Positions 45,657 through 53,005 of a stretch of 64,000 nt of DNA are shown one piece after another. The DNA is from Undibacterium sp. 5I1. Its GTDB lineage: Bacteria > Pseudomonadota > Gammaproteobacteria > Burkholderiales > Burkholderiaceae_D. The DNA is taken from positions 992,001-1,056,000 of the forward strand of contig NZ_JAVIWI010000001.1 of the NCBI RefSeq assembly GCF_034314085.1, written 5' to 3'. How positions within the stretch are numbered: the first letter of the stretch is position 1; every line of letters begins with the position of its first letter. The notes under the pieces are model-generated. The model saw only the letters and a list, made by a program, of their open reading frames with translations. It searched no databases and was not told the origin of the DNA. The position numbers and the translations under genes are program-made.

Positions 45657-45956
45657 GTGAATCAGCTTAAAGTCGTTGCCAGCATTGTAGAAAAATCGGC
45701 GCTGCGTTTTACACCAGCCGGAATTCCGATAGCTTCTGCGGTACTGATACATAACTCTAAGCAAACGCAAGCAAATGCCCAACGTGTAGTCGACTTTGAA
45801 ATCAATGCGCTAGCCGCAGGAGAAATTTCAAAGCGATTTATGGAAATAGAGTTAGGTGTTGTAATGCAATTCACAGGTTTTTTGTCGCGCAAGAACCGTA
45901 ACAGCAAAAGTCTCGTATTTCACATTACTGAATTCGAGACAAATTTACTAGATTAG
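45657..45956 (+). CDS. priB: Primosomal replication protein PriB
   Basis: 99 residues of an OB fold, starting at GTG 45657 (MNQLKVVASIVEKSALRFTPAG) and ending with HITEFETNLLD. PriB, a paralogue of SSB, helps PriA restart stalled forks. Its position between rpsF and rpsR is the conserved one. A GTG start may lower expression relative to the ribosomal proteins around it. Confidence 0.95.
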   Translation: MNQLKVVASIVEKSALRFTPAGIPIASAVLIHNSKQTQANAQRVVDFEINALAAGEISKRFMEIELGVVMQFTGFLSRKNRNSKSLVFHITEFETNLLD

Positions 45957-45965
45957 GAGCCACAA

Positions 45966-46250
45966 ATGGCATTCGGTAAAAAATTTGACAAAAGCAAACT
46001 GAAAAATAAGCGCCCACAACAAAATCCATTGTTCAAGCGTAAAAAATTCTGCCGCTTTACAGCCGCACATGTAGCGCAAGTTGACTACAAAGACGTCGAT
46101 ACATTGAAAGATTTCGTGCAAGAAAACGGCAAAATCATGCCAGCACGTTTGACAGGTACTAAAGCTTTGTACCAACGTCAAGTCGACACAGCGATCAAAC
46201 GCGCACGCTACTTAGCGTTGCTGCCGTACACTGATTTGCACACAGCGTAA
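45966..46250 (+). CDS. rpsR: 30S ribosomal protein S18
   Basis: 94 residues. The conserved core [29 protein letters not shown] is followed by [33 protein letters not shown]. The basic N-terminus is about 15 residues longer than in E. coli, as is common in beta-proteobacteria. It has a GGAG ribosome site and is 9 bases after priB. It is the acetylation substrate of RimI, encoded in this window. Confidence 0.97.
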   Translation: MAFGKKFDKSKLKNKRPQQNPLFKRKKFCRFTAAHVAQVDYKDVDTLKDFVQENGKIMPARLTGTKALYQRQVDTAIKRARYLALLPYTDLHTA

Positions 46251-46277
46251 TTGACGACAAGGTACTAGGAGAAAAAT

Positions 46278-46730
46278 ATGCAAGTTATTCTGATTGATAA
46301 AGTCGTTAATCTCGGCAATCTGGGCGATGTAGTTAAAGTTAAAGATGGTTACGCACGTAACTTCTTGATCCCACAACGTATGGCTCGCCGTGCTACAACT
46401 TCAGCGATTGCTGAATTCGAAGCAAAACGCGCAGAGTTGGAAAAAGCAGCAGCAGCACGTTTGGCTGCAGCACAAGCTCAAGGCGAAAAATTGTCTGGTT
46501 TGACTGTGCAAATCTCGCAAAAGTCTGGTGTTGATGGTCGTTTGTTTGGTTCCGTAACCAACTTCGACATCGCTGAAGCATTGACCAAGCAAGGTTTTGC
46601 TGTTGAAAAAGCGCAGATTCGTTTGCCACAAGGTCCGTTGAAGATCGTTGGCGATCACTCTGTTGCCGTTGCATTGCACACAGACGTAGTTGTTGATGTG
46701 ACCGTTGCTATCTTGGGCGAGCACGCTTAA
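46278..46730 (+). CDS. rplI: 50S ribosomal protein L9
   Basis: 150 residues. The N-terminal domain [32 protein letters not shown] is followed by a long connecting helix and the C-terminal rRNA-binding domain. It ends the operon and is followed by a strong terminator, with a good AGGAG ribosome site. Confidence 0.97.
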   Translation: MQVILIDKVVNLGNLGDVVKVKDGYARNFLIPQRMARRATTSAIAEFEAKRAELEKAAAARLAAAQAQGEKLSGLTVQISQKSGVDGRLFGSVTNFDIAEALTKQGFAVEKAQIRLPQGPLKIVGDHSVAVALHTDVVVDVTVAILGEHA

Positions 46731-46749
46731 GTTTTAGTTGCATAGCATT

Positions 46750-46777
46750 AAAAAAGCCGGGTTCGCCCGGCTTTTTA
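46750..46777 (+). terminator. Rho-independent terminator after rplI
   Basis: AAAAAAGCCGGG and CCCGGCTTTTT with a TTCG tetraloop, ending the ribosomal operon. Confidence 0.95.
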
Positions 46778-46984
46778 ACGTTTACGTCGTTAAGATTGAG
46801 CGATCAATTACTCTTGGCAGTCAGGTATTGATTTAATTAATTTGGTATTTTAAAGCTTGCAGCATAAATGGTATTTACTATTTTTTAATAGCGGCTGTGC
46901 CTGTTATCTTAGTAATAAATGGTCAGAGTTATGTATTTCATTAAGGCATGTTCTGTTGATTTCGATATTGAATAAAAAGGTATA

Positions 46985-48382
46985 ATGCGCGCCATGAAAG
47001 CACCTTCCGATCCGCAATTAGATTCCATTCGCGTCCCGCCACATTCCATCGAAGCCGAGCAATCTGTTTTGGGCGGCTTACTATTAGATAATGCTGCGTG
47101 GGATAGAATCGCTGACTTTATCCGCGAGGATGATTTTTATCGATATGACCATAGGATTATTTTTCAGGCCATTGTTAAGCTGATTAACGCGACTAAGCCC
47201 GCCGACGTTATTACTGTCTACGAGGCATTGACTGGCCTGAATAAAGCAGACGACGCTGGTGGATTGACGTATTTAAATGCGCTAGCACAAAATACTCCCT
47301 CCGCCGCAAATATTCGTCGTTATGCCGAAATTGTGCGTGACCGGGGTGTATTGCGCAAATTGATTTCAGTATCTGACGAAATCGCTGGTAATGCCTTTAA
47401 TCCGCAAGGCAAAGAAGTAAAGCAAATGCTGGATGAGGCAGAGTCTAAAATCTTTGCGATTGCAGAGGAGGGCTCCCGTGGCGCTCAAGGCTTCACTGCT
47501 ATTCAACCTTTGCTTACACAAGTGGTTGAGCGAATTGATGAGTTGTATAACCGCGATCACACGAGCGACATCACCGGCGTACCAACGGGCTTTACGGATC
47601 TGGATCGGATGACTTCCGGTTTGCAACCTGGTGATTTGATCATTGTTGCAGGTCGCCCATCAATGGGTAAAACGGCGTTCTCTATCAATATCGGTGAAAA
47701 CGTCGCAATTGAAAGTGGTTTGCCAGTCGCTGTGTTTTCGATGGAAATGGGTGGCGCTCAATTAGCCATGCGTATGCTTGGCTCTGTCGGTCGCTTGGAC
47801 CAACACCGACTGCGTACAGGTCGGTTGGTCGATGAAGATTGGCCGCGCCTGACCCATGCGATTCAAAAAATGAACGACGCGCAGTTATATATTGATGAGA
47901 CGCCTGCGCTGAGTTCAATTGAATTGCGCGCTCGCTCGCGTCGTTTGTCACGTCAATGTGGCAAACTGGGTTTGATTATTATCGATTACTTGCAACTGAT
48001 GTCAGGTAACACTGCAGGTGAAAACCGTGCGACAGAAATATCCGAAATTTCCCGCAGCTTAAAAGGTTTAGCAAAAGAGTTGCAGTGCCCAGTAATCGCA
48101 CTCTCTCAGCTCAATCGTTCGTTGGAGCAAAGGCCGAATAAACGTCCGGTAATGTCCGATTTGCGGGAGTCTGGCGCGATTGAGCAAGATGCTGACGTCA
48201 TTCTATTTATCTACCGTGATCAGGTTTATAACCCGGACTCTCCAGATAAAGGTACTGCCGAGATCATTATCGGTAAACAGCGTAATGGTCCTATTGGCAG
48301 TGTTCGCTTAACCTTTTTGGGCGAATACACTAAGTTCGATAATTACACAGGCTCACTGTCTATTTACGGTGACAACGAATAG
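46985..48382 (+). CDS. dnaB: Replicative DNA helicase DnaB
   Basis: 465 residues. It has an N-terminal collar domain (RVPPHSIEAEQSVLGGLLLDN) and a RecA-like helicase domain with Walker A GRPSMGKTAFS, Walker B LIIIDYLQLM and the DnaB-specific EISRSLKGLAKEL. No intein is present. The start at 46985 has AAAAGG only 4 bases upstream. A second ATG at 46994 is possible, and a consensus TATAAT (46981-46986) overlaps the first ATG, so a leaderless mRNA beginning near the second ATG is conceivable. Confidence 0.97.
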   Translation: MRAMKAPSDPQLDSIRVPPHSIEAEQSVLGGLLLDNAAWDRIADFIREDDFYRYDHRIIFQAIVKLINATKPADVITVYEALTGLNKADDAGGLTYLNALAQNTPSAANIRRYAEIVRDRGVLRKLISVSDEIAGNAFNPQGKEVKQMLDEAESKIFAIAEEGSRGAQGFTAIQPLLTQVVERIDELYNRDHTSDITGVPTGFTDLDRMTSGLQPGDLIIVAGRPSMGKTAFSINIGENVAIESGLPVAVFSMEMGGAQLAMRMLGSVGRLDQHRLRTGRLVDEDWPRLTHAIQKMNDAQLYIDETPALSSIELRARSRRLSRQCGKLGLIIIDYLQLMSGNTAGENRATEISEISRSLKGLAKELQCPVIALSQLNRSLEQRPNKRPVMSDLRESGAIEQDADVILFIYRDQVYNPDSPDKGTAEIIIGKQRNGPIGSVRLTFLGEYTKFDNYTGSLSIYGDNE

Positions 48383-48472
48383 TCGTACGACTATTTAGCA
48401 GTATCCAGACTAATCAGATTCTTCTTTTTGATCTGGAGCGATTTCAGTATTTTTACTTCTAGCGAGAACAAT

Positions 48473-49099
48473 ATGTTTGGACGATTGATGCCCACTGAGG
48501 GTAAATTTTTTGAGCTCTTTAACCAGCATGCAGAATTATGCGTTAAAGGTGCCAAAGAAATGGTCGCCTTGATGACCAATTTTGATGACCTTGAGCACCG
48601 TGTACATGCAATTGAGGGTATAGAAAAACAGGCCGATACAGTCACCTACAACACGATTGAGTTATTGCATAAAACCTTCATCACGCCGCTGGACCGTGAC
48701 GATATCCACCAGCTGATTACCCGCATGGATGATATTTTGGATTTGCTGGAAGATGCCGGACAAACAATCTCTTTATATGACGTCCGTGAGATTACGCCAG
48801 AGGCCAAACGGTTAGCTGAGCTATGTCTAGCTTGCGCTGAAAAGGTAAAAGCTGCAGTCGGACTCCTTAATAACATGAAAAACTCCCGCGAGATTTTGTT
48901 GATCTGCGAAGAGATTGATCGCTTAGAATCCGATGCAGATCACGTCATGCGCGCCGCGATGTCTAAATTATTCCGTGATGAACCGGATGTCCGTAATCTG
49001 ATTAAATTGAAAGCGATTTACGAGATTCTGGAAACCGTGACAGATCGTTGCGAAGACGTCGCCAATATTATTGAAGGCATTATTGTCGAAAACGCGTAA
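48473..49099 (+). CDS. DUF47 family PhoU-like protein (Pit accessory)
   Basis: 208 residues from the ATG at 48473 (MFGRLMPTEGKFFELFNQHAE); the frame extends upstream to 48428 without homology. It is all helical, with the DUF47 signature: EHRVHAIEGIEKQADTVTYNTIELLHKTFITPLDRDDIHQL and ETVTDRCEDVANIIEGI at the end. These PhoU-like proteins sit beside Pit transporters and are thought to tune phosphate uptake. It is followed by pit after 141 bases. Confidence 0.9.
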   Translation: MFGRLMPTEGKFFELFNQHAELCVKGAKEMVALMTNFDDLEHRVHAIEGIEKQADTVTYNTIELLHKTFITPLDRDDIHQLITRMDDILDLLEDAGQTISLYDVREITPEAKRLAELCLACAEKVKAAVGLLNNMKNSREILLICEEIDRLESDADHVMRAAMSKLFRDEPDVRNLIKLKAIYEILETVTDRCEDVANIIEGIIVENA

Positions 49100-49240
49100 C
49101 GATGAAACTGGCAAGATATTGCTCTGCTAGTTTAGATGCTACAAATATGTGTATCGGCAGTATCTAAGCATTTAACTTGCCTGTCGTTTTATTAGTATTA
49201 ACTCTCAGCTCCGAGAGTGCTTAAAAGAGAAGTGATTCCC

Positions 49241-50251
49241 ATGCAAACCTTCCATATGAGCCTATACCTCATCATATTTCTGGTGGTGCTAGCTCTGTTA
49301 TTTGATTTTATGAATGGCTTTCATGATGCAGCGAATGCTATTGCTACCGTTGTTTCTACCGGCGTATTAAAGCCTCAGCAAGCAGTCGCGATGGCGGCAT
49401 TTTTTAATGTGCTCGCCATTGTAGTTTTTCCATTGACTGTTGCAACCACGATCGGTAAAGGTACGATCGATCCCAGTGTAGTTGATCATTATGTGATTTT
49501 TGGCGCATTAGTCGGGGCGATTTTTTGGAATTTTGTGACCTGGTATTTTGGTATTCCATCGTCCTCATCGCATGCATTAATCGGTGGTATGGTTGGTGCG
49601 GCGGTAGCTAAAGCGGGCACTGGTGCATTAATTTCTGCTGGCTTGATCAAGACGATCGTGTTTATCGTTGTGTCTCCTCTGTTGGGGTTTTTTCTCGGTT
49701 CTTTAATGATGTTATTGGTGTCGTGGTTGTTCGTTAAATCGACGCCGATGAAGGTTGATAAATGGTTTCGTCGTTTGCAGCTTTTATCCGCTTCCATGTT
49801 TAGCCTGGGGCATGGCGGTAACGACGCTCAAAAAACCATGGGTATCATCTGGATGCTGCTGATCTCTGCCGGTTATTCTGCACAAGCAGATACTTCGCCA
49901 CCGCTCTGGGTGATTATCTGTTGTTATACCGCGATCGGTATGGGGACTTTGTTTGGCGGATGGCGCATTGTCAAAACTATGGGACAAAAAATTACAAAGT
50001 TAAAACCTGTAGGCGGTTTTTGTGCAGAGACAGCAGGCGCTGCGACCTTATTTTTTGCCACCGCCATGGGCATTCCTGTCTCCACGACACACACTGTTAC
50101 TGGTGCGATTGTGGGCGTGGGTTCTGCCCAAAAGATGTCTGCAGTGCGTTGGGGTGTTGCTAGTAATATTGTCTGGGCCTGGATTTTGACTATACCTGCC
50201 TCTGCCTTTGTCGCCGCGATTGCATGGTGGGTCGGACGACACATATTATAG
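49241..50251 (+). CDS. pit: Inorganic phosphate transporter, Pit family
   Basis: 336 residues from the ATG at 49241 (GAGAAG upstream). It is a membrane protein with about ten helices and the duplicated PiT signature: DFMNGFHDAANAIATVVSTG in the first half and GHGGNDAQKTMGI in the second. It is a low-affinity, proton- or metal-coupled phosphate importer. It follows the DUF47 gene, an arrangement conserved widely. The stop codon abuts a dispersed palindromic element and then a terminator. Confidence 0.95.
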   Translation: MQTFHMSLYLIIFLVVLALLFDFMNGFHDAANAIATVVSTGVLKPQQAVAMAAFFNVLAIVVFPLTVATTIGKGTIDPSVVDHYVIFGALVGAIFWNFVTWYFGIPSSSSHALIGGMVGAAVAKAGTGALISAGLIKTIVFIVVSPLLGFFLGSLMMLLVSWLFVKSTPMKVDKWFRRLQLLSASMFSLGHGGNDAQKTMGIIWMLLISAGYSAQADTSPPLWVIICCYTAIGMGTLFGGWRIVKTMGQKITKLKPVGGFCAETAGAATLFFATAMGIPVSTTHTVTGAIVGVGSAQKMSAVRWGVASNIVWAWILTIPASAFVAAIAWWVGRHIL

Positions 50252-50333
50252 ATACTCCCCCTGTTTTTTGGTAAATATGCCTTATCGTCCATATTTCTTC
50301 TGGACGATTAAATATACACAGGGGTAGTATATT
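50251..50333 (+). repeat. Dispersed palindromic element, copy 6
   Basis: It begins GATACTCCCCC at the last base of the pit stop codon, has AAATATGCCTTA, and contains a perfect 7-bp inner stem TCGTCCA/TGGACGA. It ends with GGGGTAGTATATT. The sequence GCCTTATCGTCCA is shared exactly with the copy at 27149. Confidence 0.8.
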
Positions 50334-50371
50334 AAAAAGCCTGACAGGCATCACGTTTATCAGGCTTTTTT
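50334..50371. terminator. Rho-independent terminator after pit
   Basis: AAAAAGCCTGA and TCAGGCTTTTT form the stem, followed by T. The symmetric A/T flanks allow use by the convergent response-regulator gene as well. Confidence 0.88.
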
Positions 50372-50411
50372 CAACTGCGTACCGTTTGTTGATCTGATCG
50401 CCGCTATTCGC

Positions 50412-51179
50412 TTACATTTGTTTAAACAGATGCACAAAGCTACGACTGACTTCCAGCTTCTCTGTTAGTCCTTTGACTTGCACTAGATGCCGTCCCCTCA
50501 TGTCGCGCACTACGCCAGAAATCGCTTTGGCATTGACCAGGGTTGCCCGATGAATTTGCCAAAACAGGGCAGGGTCCAGCTCTTCCGCCAGATCGCGCAC
50601 GGGCTTCCGGATCAATGCCTCGTAGCTTGCTGTTTGTACCCGGGTGTATTTTTCGTCTGATTGAAAAAACAAAATTTCTTCGACCGGGATCAAACGTAAT
50701 TCTTGACCAATAGATGCTTGTATCCATTGCAAATAACTCTGTTTGCCGATTCCCATCTGCTTGGCTAATTGCGCCAGCATATTGCTCATGTCATTAGGCT
50801 CGGCTTGGCTATGTAGTCGCGTTTTTAATCGCTCTACGGTGCGCGTCAGCCGCTCTACATCCGCTGGCTTCAGCACATAATCGACTGCGCCATGATCAAA
50901 CGCCTCTATTGCATATTGATCATAAGCAGTGATAAATACGATATGCGCTTTGTTGCCAATTTCTTTAGCGGCTTCTAAGCCTGTTTTTGCAGGCATGCGA
51001 ATATCGAGAAAGGCAAAGTCAGGCTGTAATGTTTCTACTAACTGCACAGCTTCTTCGCCATTTTTGGCTTCATCGAGAATCTGCAATTCTGGCCAGACTT
51101 GTTCTAGGCGTGACCTTAACTGGTCGCGCATCAGTCTTTCATCGTCGGCGATTATGGCGGTTGGCATATCGGTTGGCAT
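50412..51179 (-). CDS. LytTR family response regulator
   Basis: 255 residues. It has a receiver domain with acidic pocket D12/D13, phospho-acceptor D59 (FAFLDIRMP), the Thr of ITAYD and the Lys of LKPAD, then a LytTR DNA-binding domain in the C-terminal 100 residues (LIPVEEILFFQSDEKYTRV...WQIHRATLVNAKAI). LytTR proteins bind direct repeats rather than palindromes. The gene follows its sensor kinase after 16 bases. A second ATG at residue 5 is an alternative start. The targets are unknown; no transporter of the usual LytS/LrgAB type is adjacent. Confidence 0.93.
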   Translation of the reverse strand: MPTDMPTAIIADDERLMRDQLRSRLEQVWPELQILDEAKNGEEAVQLVETLQPDFAFLDIRMPAKTGLEAAKEIGNKAHIVFITAYDQYAIEAFDHGAVDYVLKPADVERLTRTVERLKTRLHSQAEPNDMSNMLAQLAKQMGIGKQSYLQWIQASIGQELRLIPVEEILFFQSDEKYTRVQTASYEALIRKPVRDLAEELDPALFWQIHRATLVNAKAISGVVRDMRGRHLVQVKGLTEKLEVSRSFVHLFKQM

Positions 51180-51195
51180 AGTTCGTCAATTCCGT

Positions 51196-52533
51196 TTAGT
51201 TGGCTAACTCATAAGGGATTTCTATAGTAACGCAAACGCCTGTCGGTTGATTAGGTGTAATGATCATTTGCCCTTTTTCTTTGTAAATAAGTTTCAGACG
51301 CTCACGAATATTTTGCAAACCTAAGCCCGTGCCGTTACTCGGCATTGCACCAAAGCCCAATCCGTTATCTGATACCGATACCCGCAATTTGTTGTGCGCT
51401 ACTTCTGCATGGAAGCGAATCGTGCCACCTTCGGCTTTGACCTCTAACCCATGCTTAATCGCATTCTCAACCAGCGACTGCAACATCATCGGCGGGAAAG
51501 AGGCGCTGCGCAATCCTTCTGGCATGATGAAGTCAACCTCTAATCGTTCTTCCATCCGCATTTTTAATAGATCCAGATAAGACCTGACCATATCCGCCTC
51601 GCGTCCCAAATTGGTTGTTGCGGCGTTTTCGCGCATTTGTGGCAAGACAGCGCGCAAGTAAGAGATCAAGCTGCGTTGCATCGCTGCTGCGCGAGGCGGG
51701 TCGGTTTCAATCAAATATTCTACCGATGCCAGCGTGTTAAATAAGAAGTGCGGTTCGACTTGCGCTTGCATCATTTGCATCTGTGCCTCGCTAACCTGAC
51801 GCAGCAATGATTCACGCTCAGCAGAGGCATTGGCTTGTTTGGCCTTTTCTTCCGCTCGGACTTTCCCACCCATTAACGCCTTCATACCAAGCAGGCCAAA
51901 AATCAATAACATCACAAAGTTGATAAACCATTTGGATGATTTTTTCTGATAACTCTTTACCTCTTCATCCGCAGCGTCGGCAACGGCATCTTCAATATCA
52001 TTGCTGATTTCCTGTGCGACCTCTGGCGGTAGCTTGATGTGAATATCATCTTGCCCATTTTTACTGATGATTGGTGCTGCAGGTGCAGCAGGTGCTGCGG
52101 CTGAGGCTTCAGAGGCGGCACTTTCTGCTGGTGCGACCGGCGCAGCAGGTTCTGTTGGTGTGCTGCTATTGCCGTTTAAAACGCGAATGCCATTCTCATC
52201 GATCTCAATTTGTTTGCCATCACCATCGGTTTTGTTTTTGCGGATATGGATACCAGTCCCATCAATCTCAATATTGGTATCGCCGTCGCTAATTGCTTTG
52301 GATTTACTCGCTTTTTTCGCTGCTTTTTTCTTAGTGACGACAACACTCTCTTCAGAACTAAAAAGATTATCTTGAAGGATCGCACCCGCGATCATTGTGA
52401 CGATGGCGAATAAGAAAAACTTCCACCAGGACAATTGCGTTACCCAAGCGGCAGTTTTGTCAAAAGCCTTGCTGAGCCAGCGTAAAAAACTAGTAGCAAA
52501 CTCTTTACTTGTTTGAAGTGTATTCGGGTTCAT
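51196..52533 (-). CDS. LytS-type sensor histidine kinase with unusual loop
   Basis: 445 residues. The first membrane helix is at about 36-52 and the second at 202-221, followed by a HisKA-like PF06580 domain with the phosphorylated His262 (VEPHFLFNTL), the N-box VENAIKHGL and a G-box GLGLQNIRERL. The 150-residue loop between the helices carries a Lys-rich start, two copies of an IEIDGTGIHI / IEIDENGIRV motif (88-97 and 109-118), an Ala/Pro-rich low-complexity stretch (125-155) and an acidic helix. I do not recognise this loop as a known sensor domain. It is paired with the LytTR regulator downstream. Confidence 0.9.
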   Translation of the reverse strand: MNPNTLQTSKEFATSFLRWLSKAFDKTAAWVTQLSWWKFFLFAIVTMIAGAILQDNLFSSEESVVVTKKKAAKKASKSKAISDGDTNIEIDGTGIHIRKNKTDGDGKQIEIDENGIRVLNGNSSTPTEPAAPVAPAESAASEASAAAPAAPAAPIISKNGQDDIHIKLPPEVAQEISNDIEDAVADAADEEVKSYQKKSSKWFINFVMLLIFGLLGMKALMGGKVRAEEKAKQANASAERESLLRQVSEAQMQMMQAQVEPHFLFNTLASVEYLIETDPPRAAAMQRSLISYLRAVLPQMRENAATTNLGREADMVRSYLDLLKMRMEERLEVDFIMPEGLRSASFPPMMLQSLVENAIKHGLEVKAEGGTIRFHAEVAHNKLRVSVSDNGLGFGAMPSNGTGLGLQNIRERLKLIYKEKGQMIITPNQPTGVCVTIEIPYELAN

Positions 52534-52603
52534 GATGAATTTCTCTCTAAGTTATCTTATTTCTACTAACTGATATTGGCTGATTAGCTTGGTAGCAAAG
52601 ATA

Positions 52604-52756
52604 ATGTTTTATATGGCATGTTGTGACTTTAGAGAAATGCTGGAGCGATCGCTACAGGCTTGCGACAGTCTGCAAATAAACTGGGACAGAATCAGTAAAA
52701 GTGAGCTTAGTGTGCAGGAGCAACAGTATGTTTTTCAAGATATAGCGAAAAAATGA
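52604..52756 (+). CDS. Possible 50-residue hypothetical protein
   Basis: An ORF in the divergent region upstream of the kinase gene. It has three cysteines and a plausible amphipathic, Gln/Glu-rich second half (SVQEQQYVFQDIAKK). There is no signal peptide and no family is recognised. The Shine-Dalgarno is poor. It is listed because it is the only sizeable frame in the gap and its composition is protein-like. Confidence 0.3.
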   Translation: MFYMACCDFREMLERSLQACDSLQINWDRISKSELSVQEQQYVFQDIAKK

Positions 52757-52892
52757 TGTCTTACCTGCTATGAAGATTGTTGATGAAGCTCATTGCTGTT
52801 CGTGATCATAAGAGTGATGTAAGTTTTTATTTAGATAATAAAAGTAATGAGCAGCATTTTAAAATGATCATGATGGTCGGTAAAAATCAATG

Positions 52893-52916
52893 AAGTAATT
52901 AAATAAGTAATTAAAT
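52893..52916 (+). repeat. 12-bp perfect tandem duplication
   Basis: AAGTAATTAAAT occurs twice in direct succession, followed by another AAG. Confidence 0.7.
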
Positions 52917-53005
52917 AAGAAAGTGGCACATATCAGTGATCTGTATGATCACCTGACTGCGCCACTATTGAAATAATTTGATATCAGCAGACCTAGTAAA
53001 CGGAA

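Larger units (their letters stand above)
52534..53005. other. Intergenic region with possible small ORF and a tandem duplication
   Basis: About 470 bases between two minus-strand genes. It contains a 50-codon plus-strand ORF (52604-52756) and a perfect 12-bp tandem duplication (52893-52916), listed separately. The promoter of the kinase operon should lie near 52534-52600. Confidence 0.5.
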
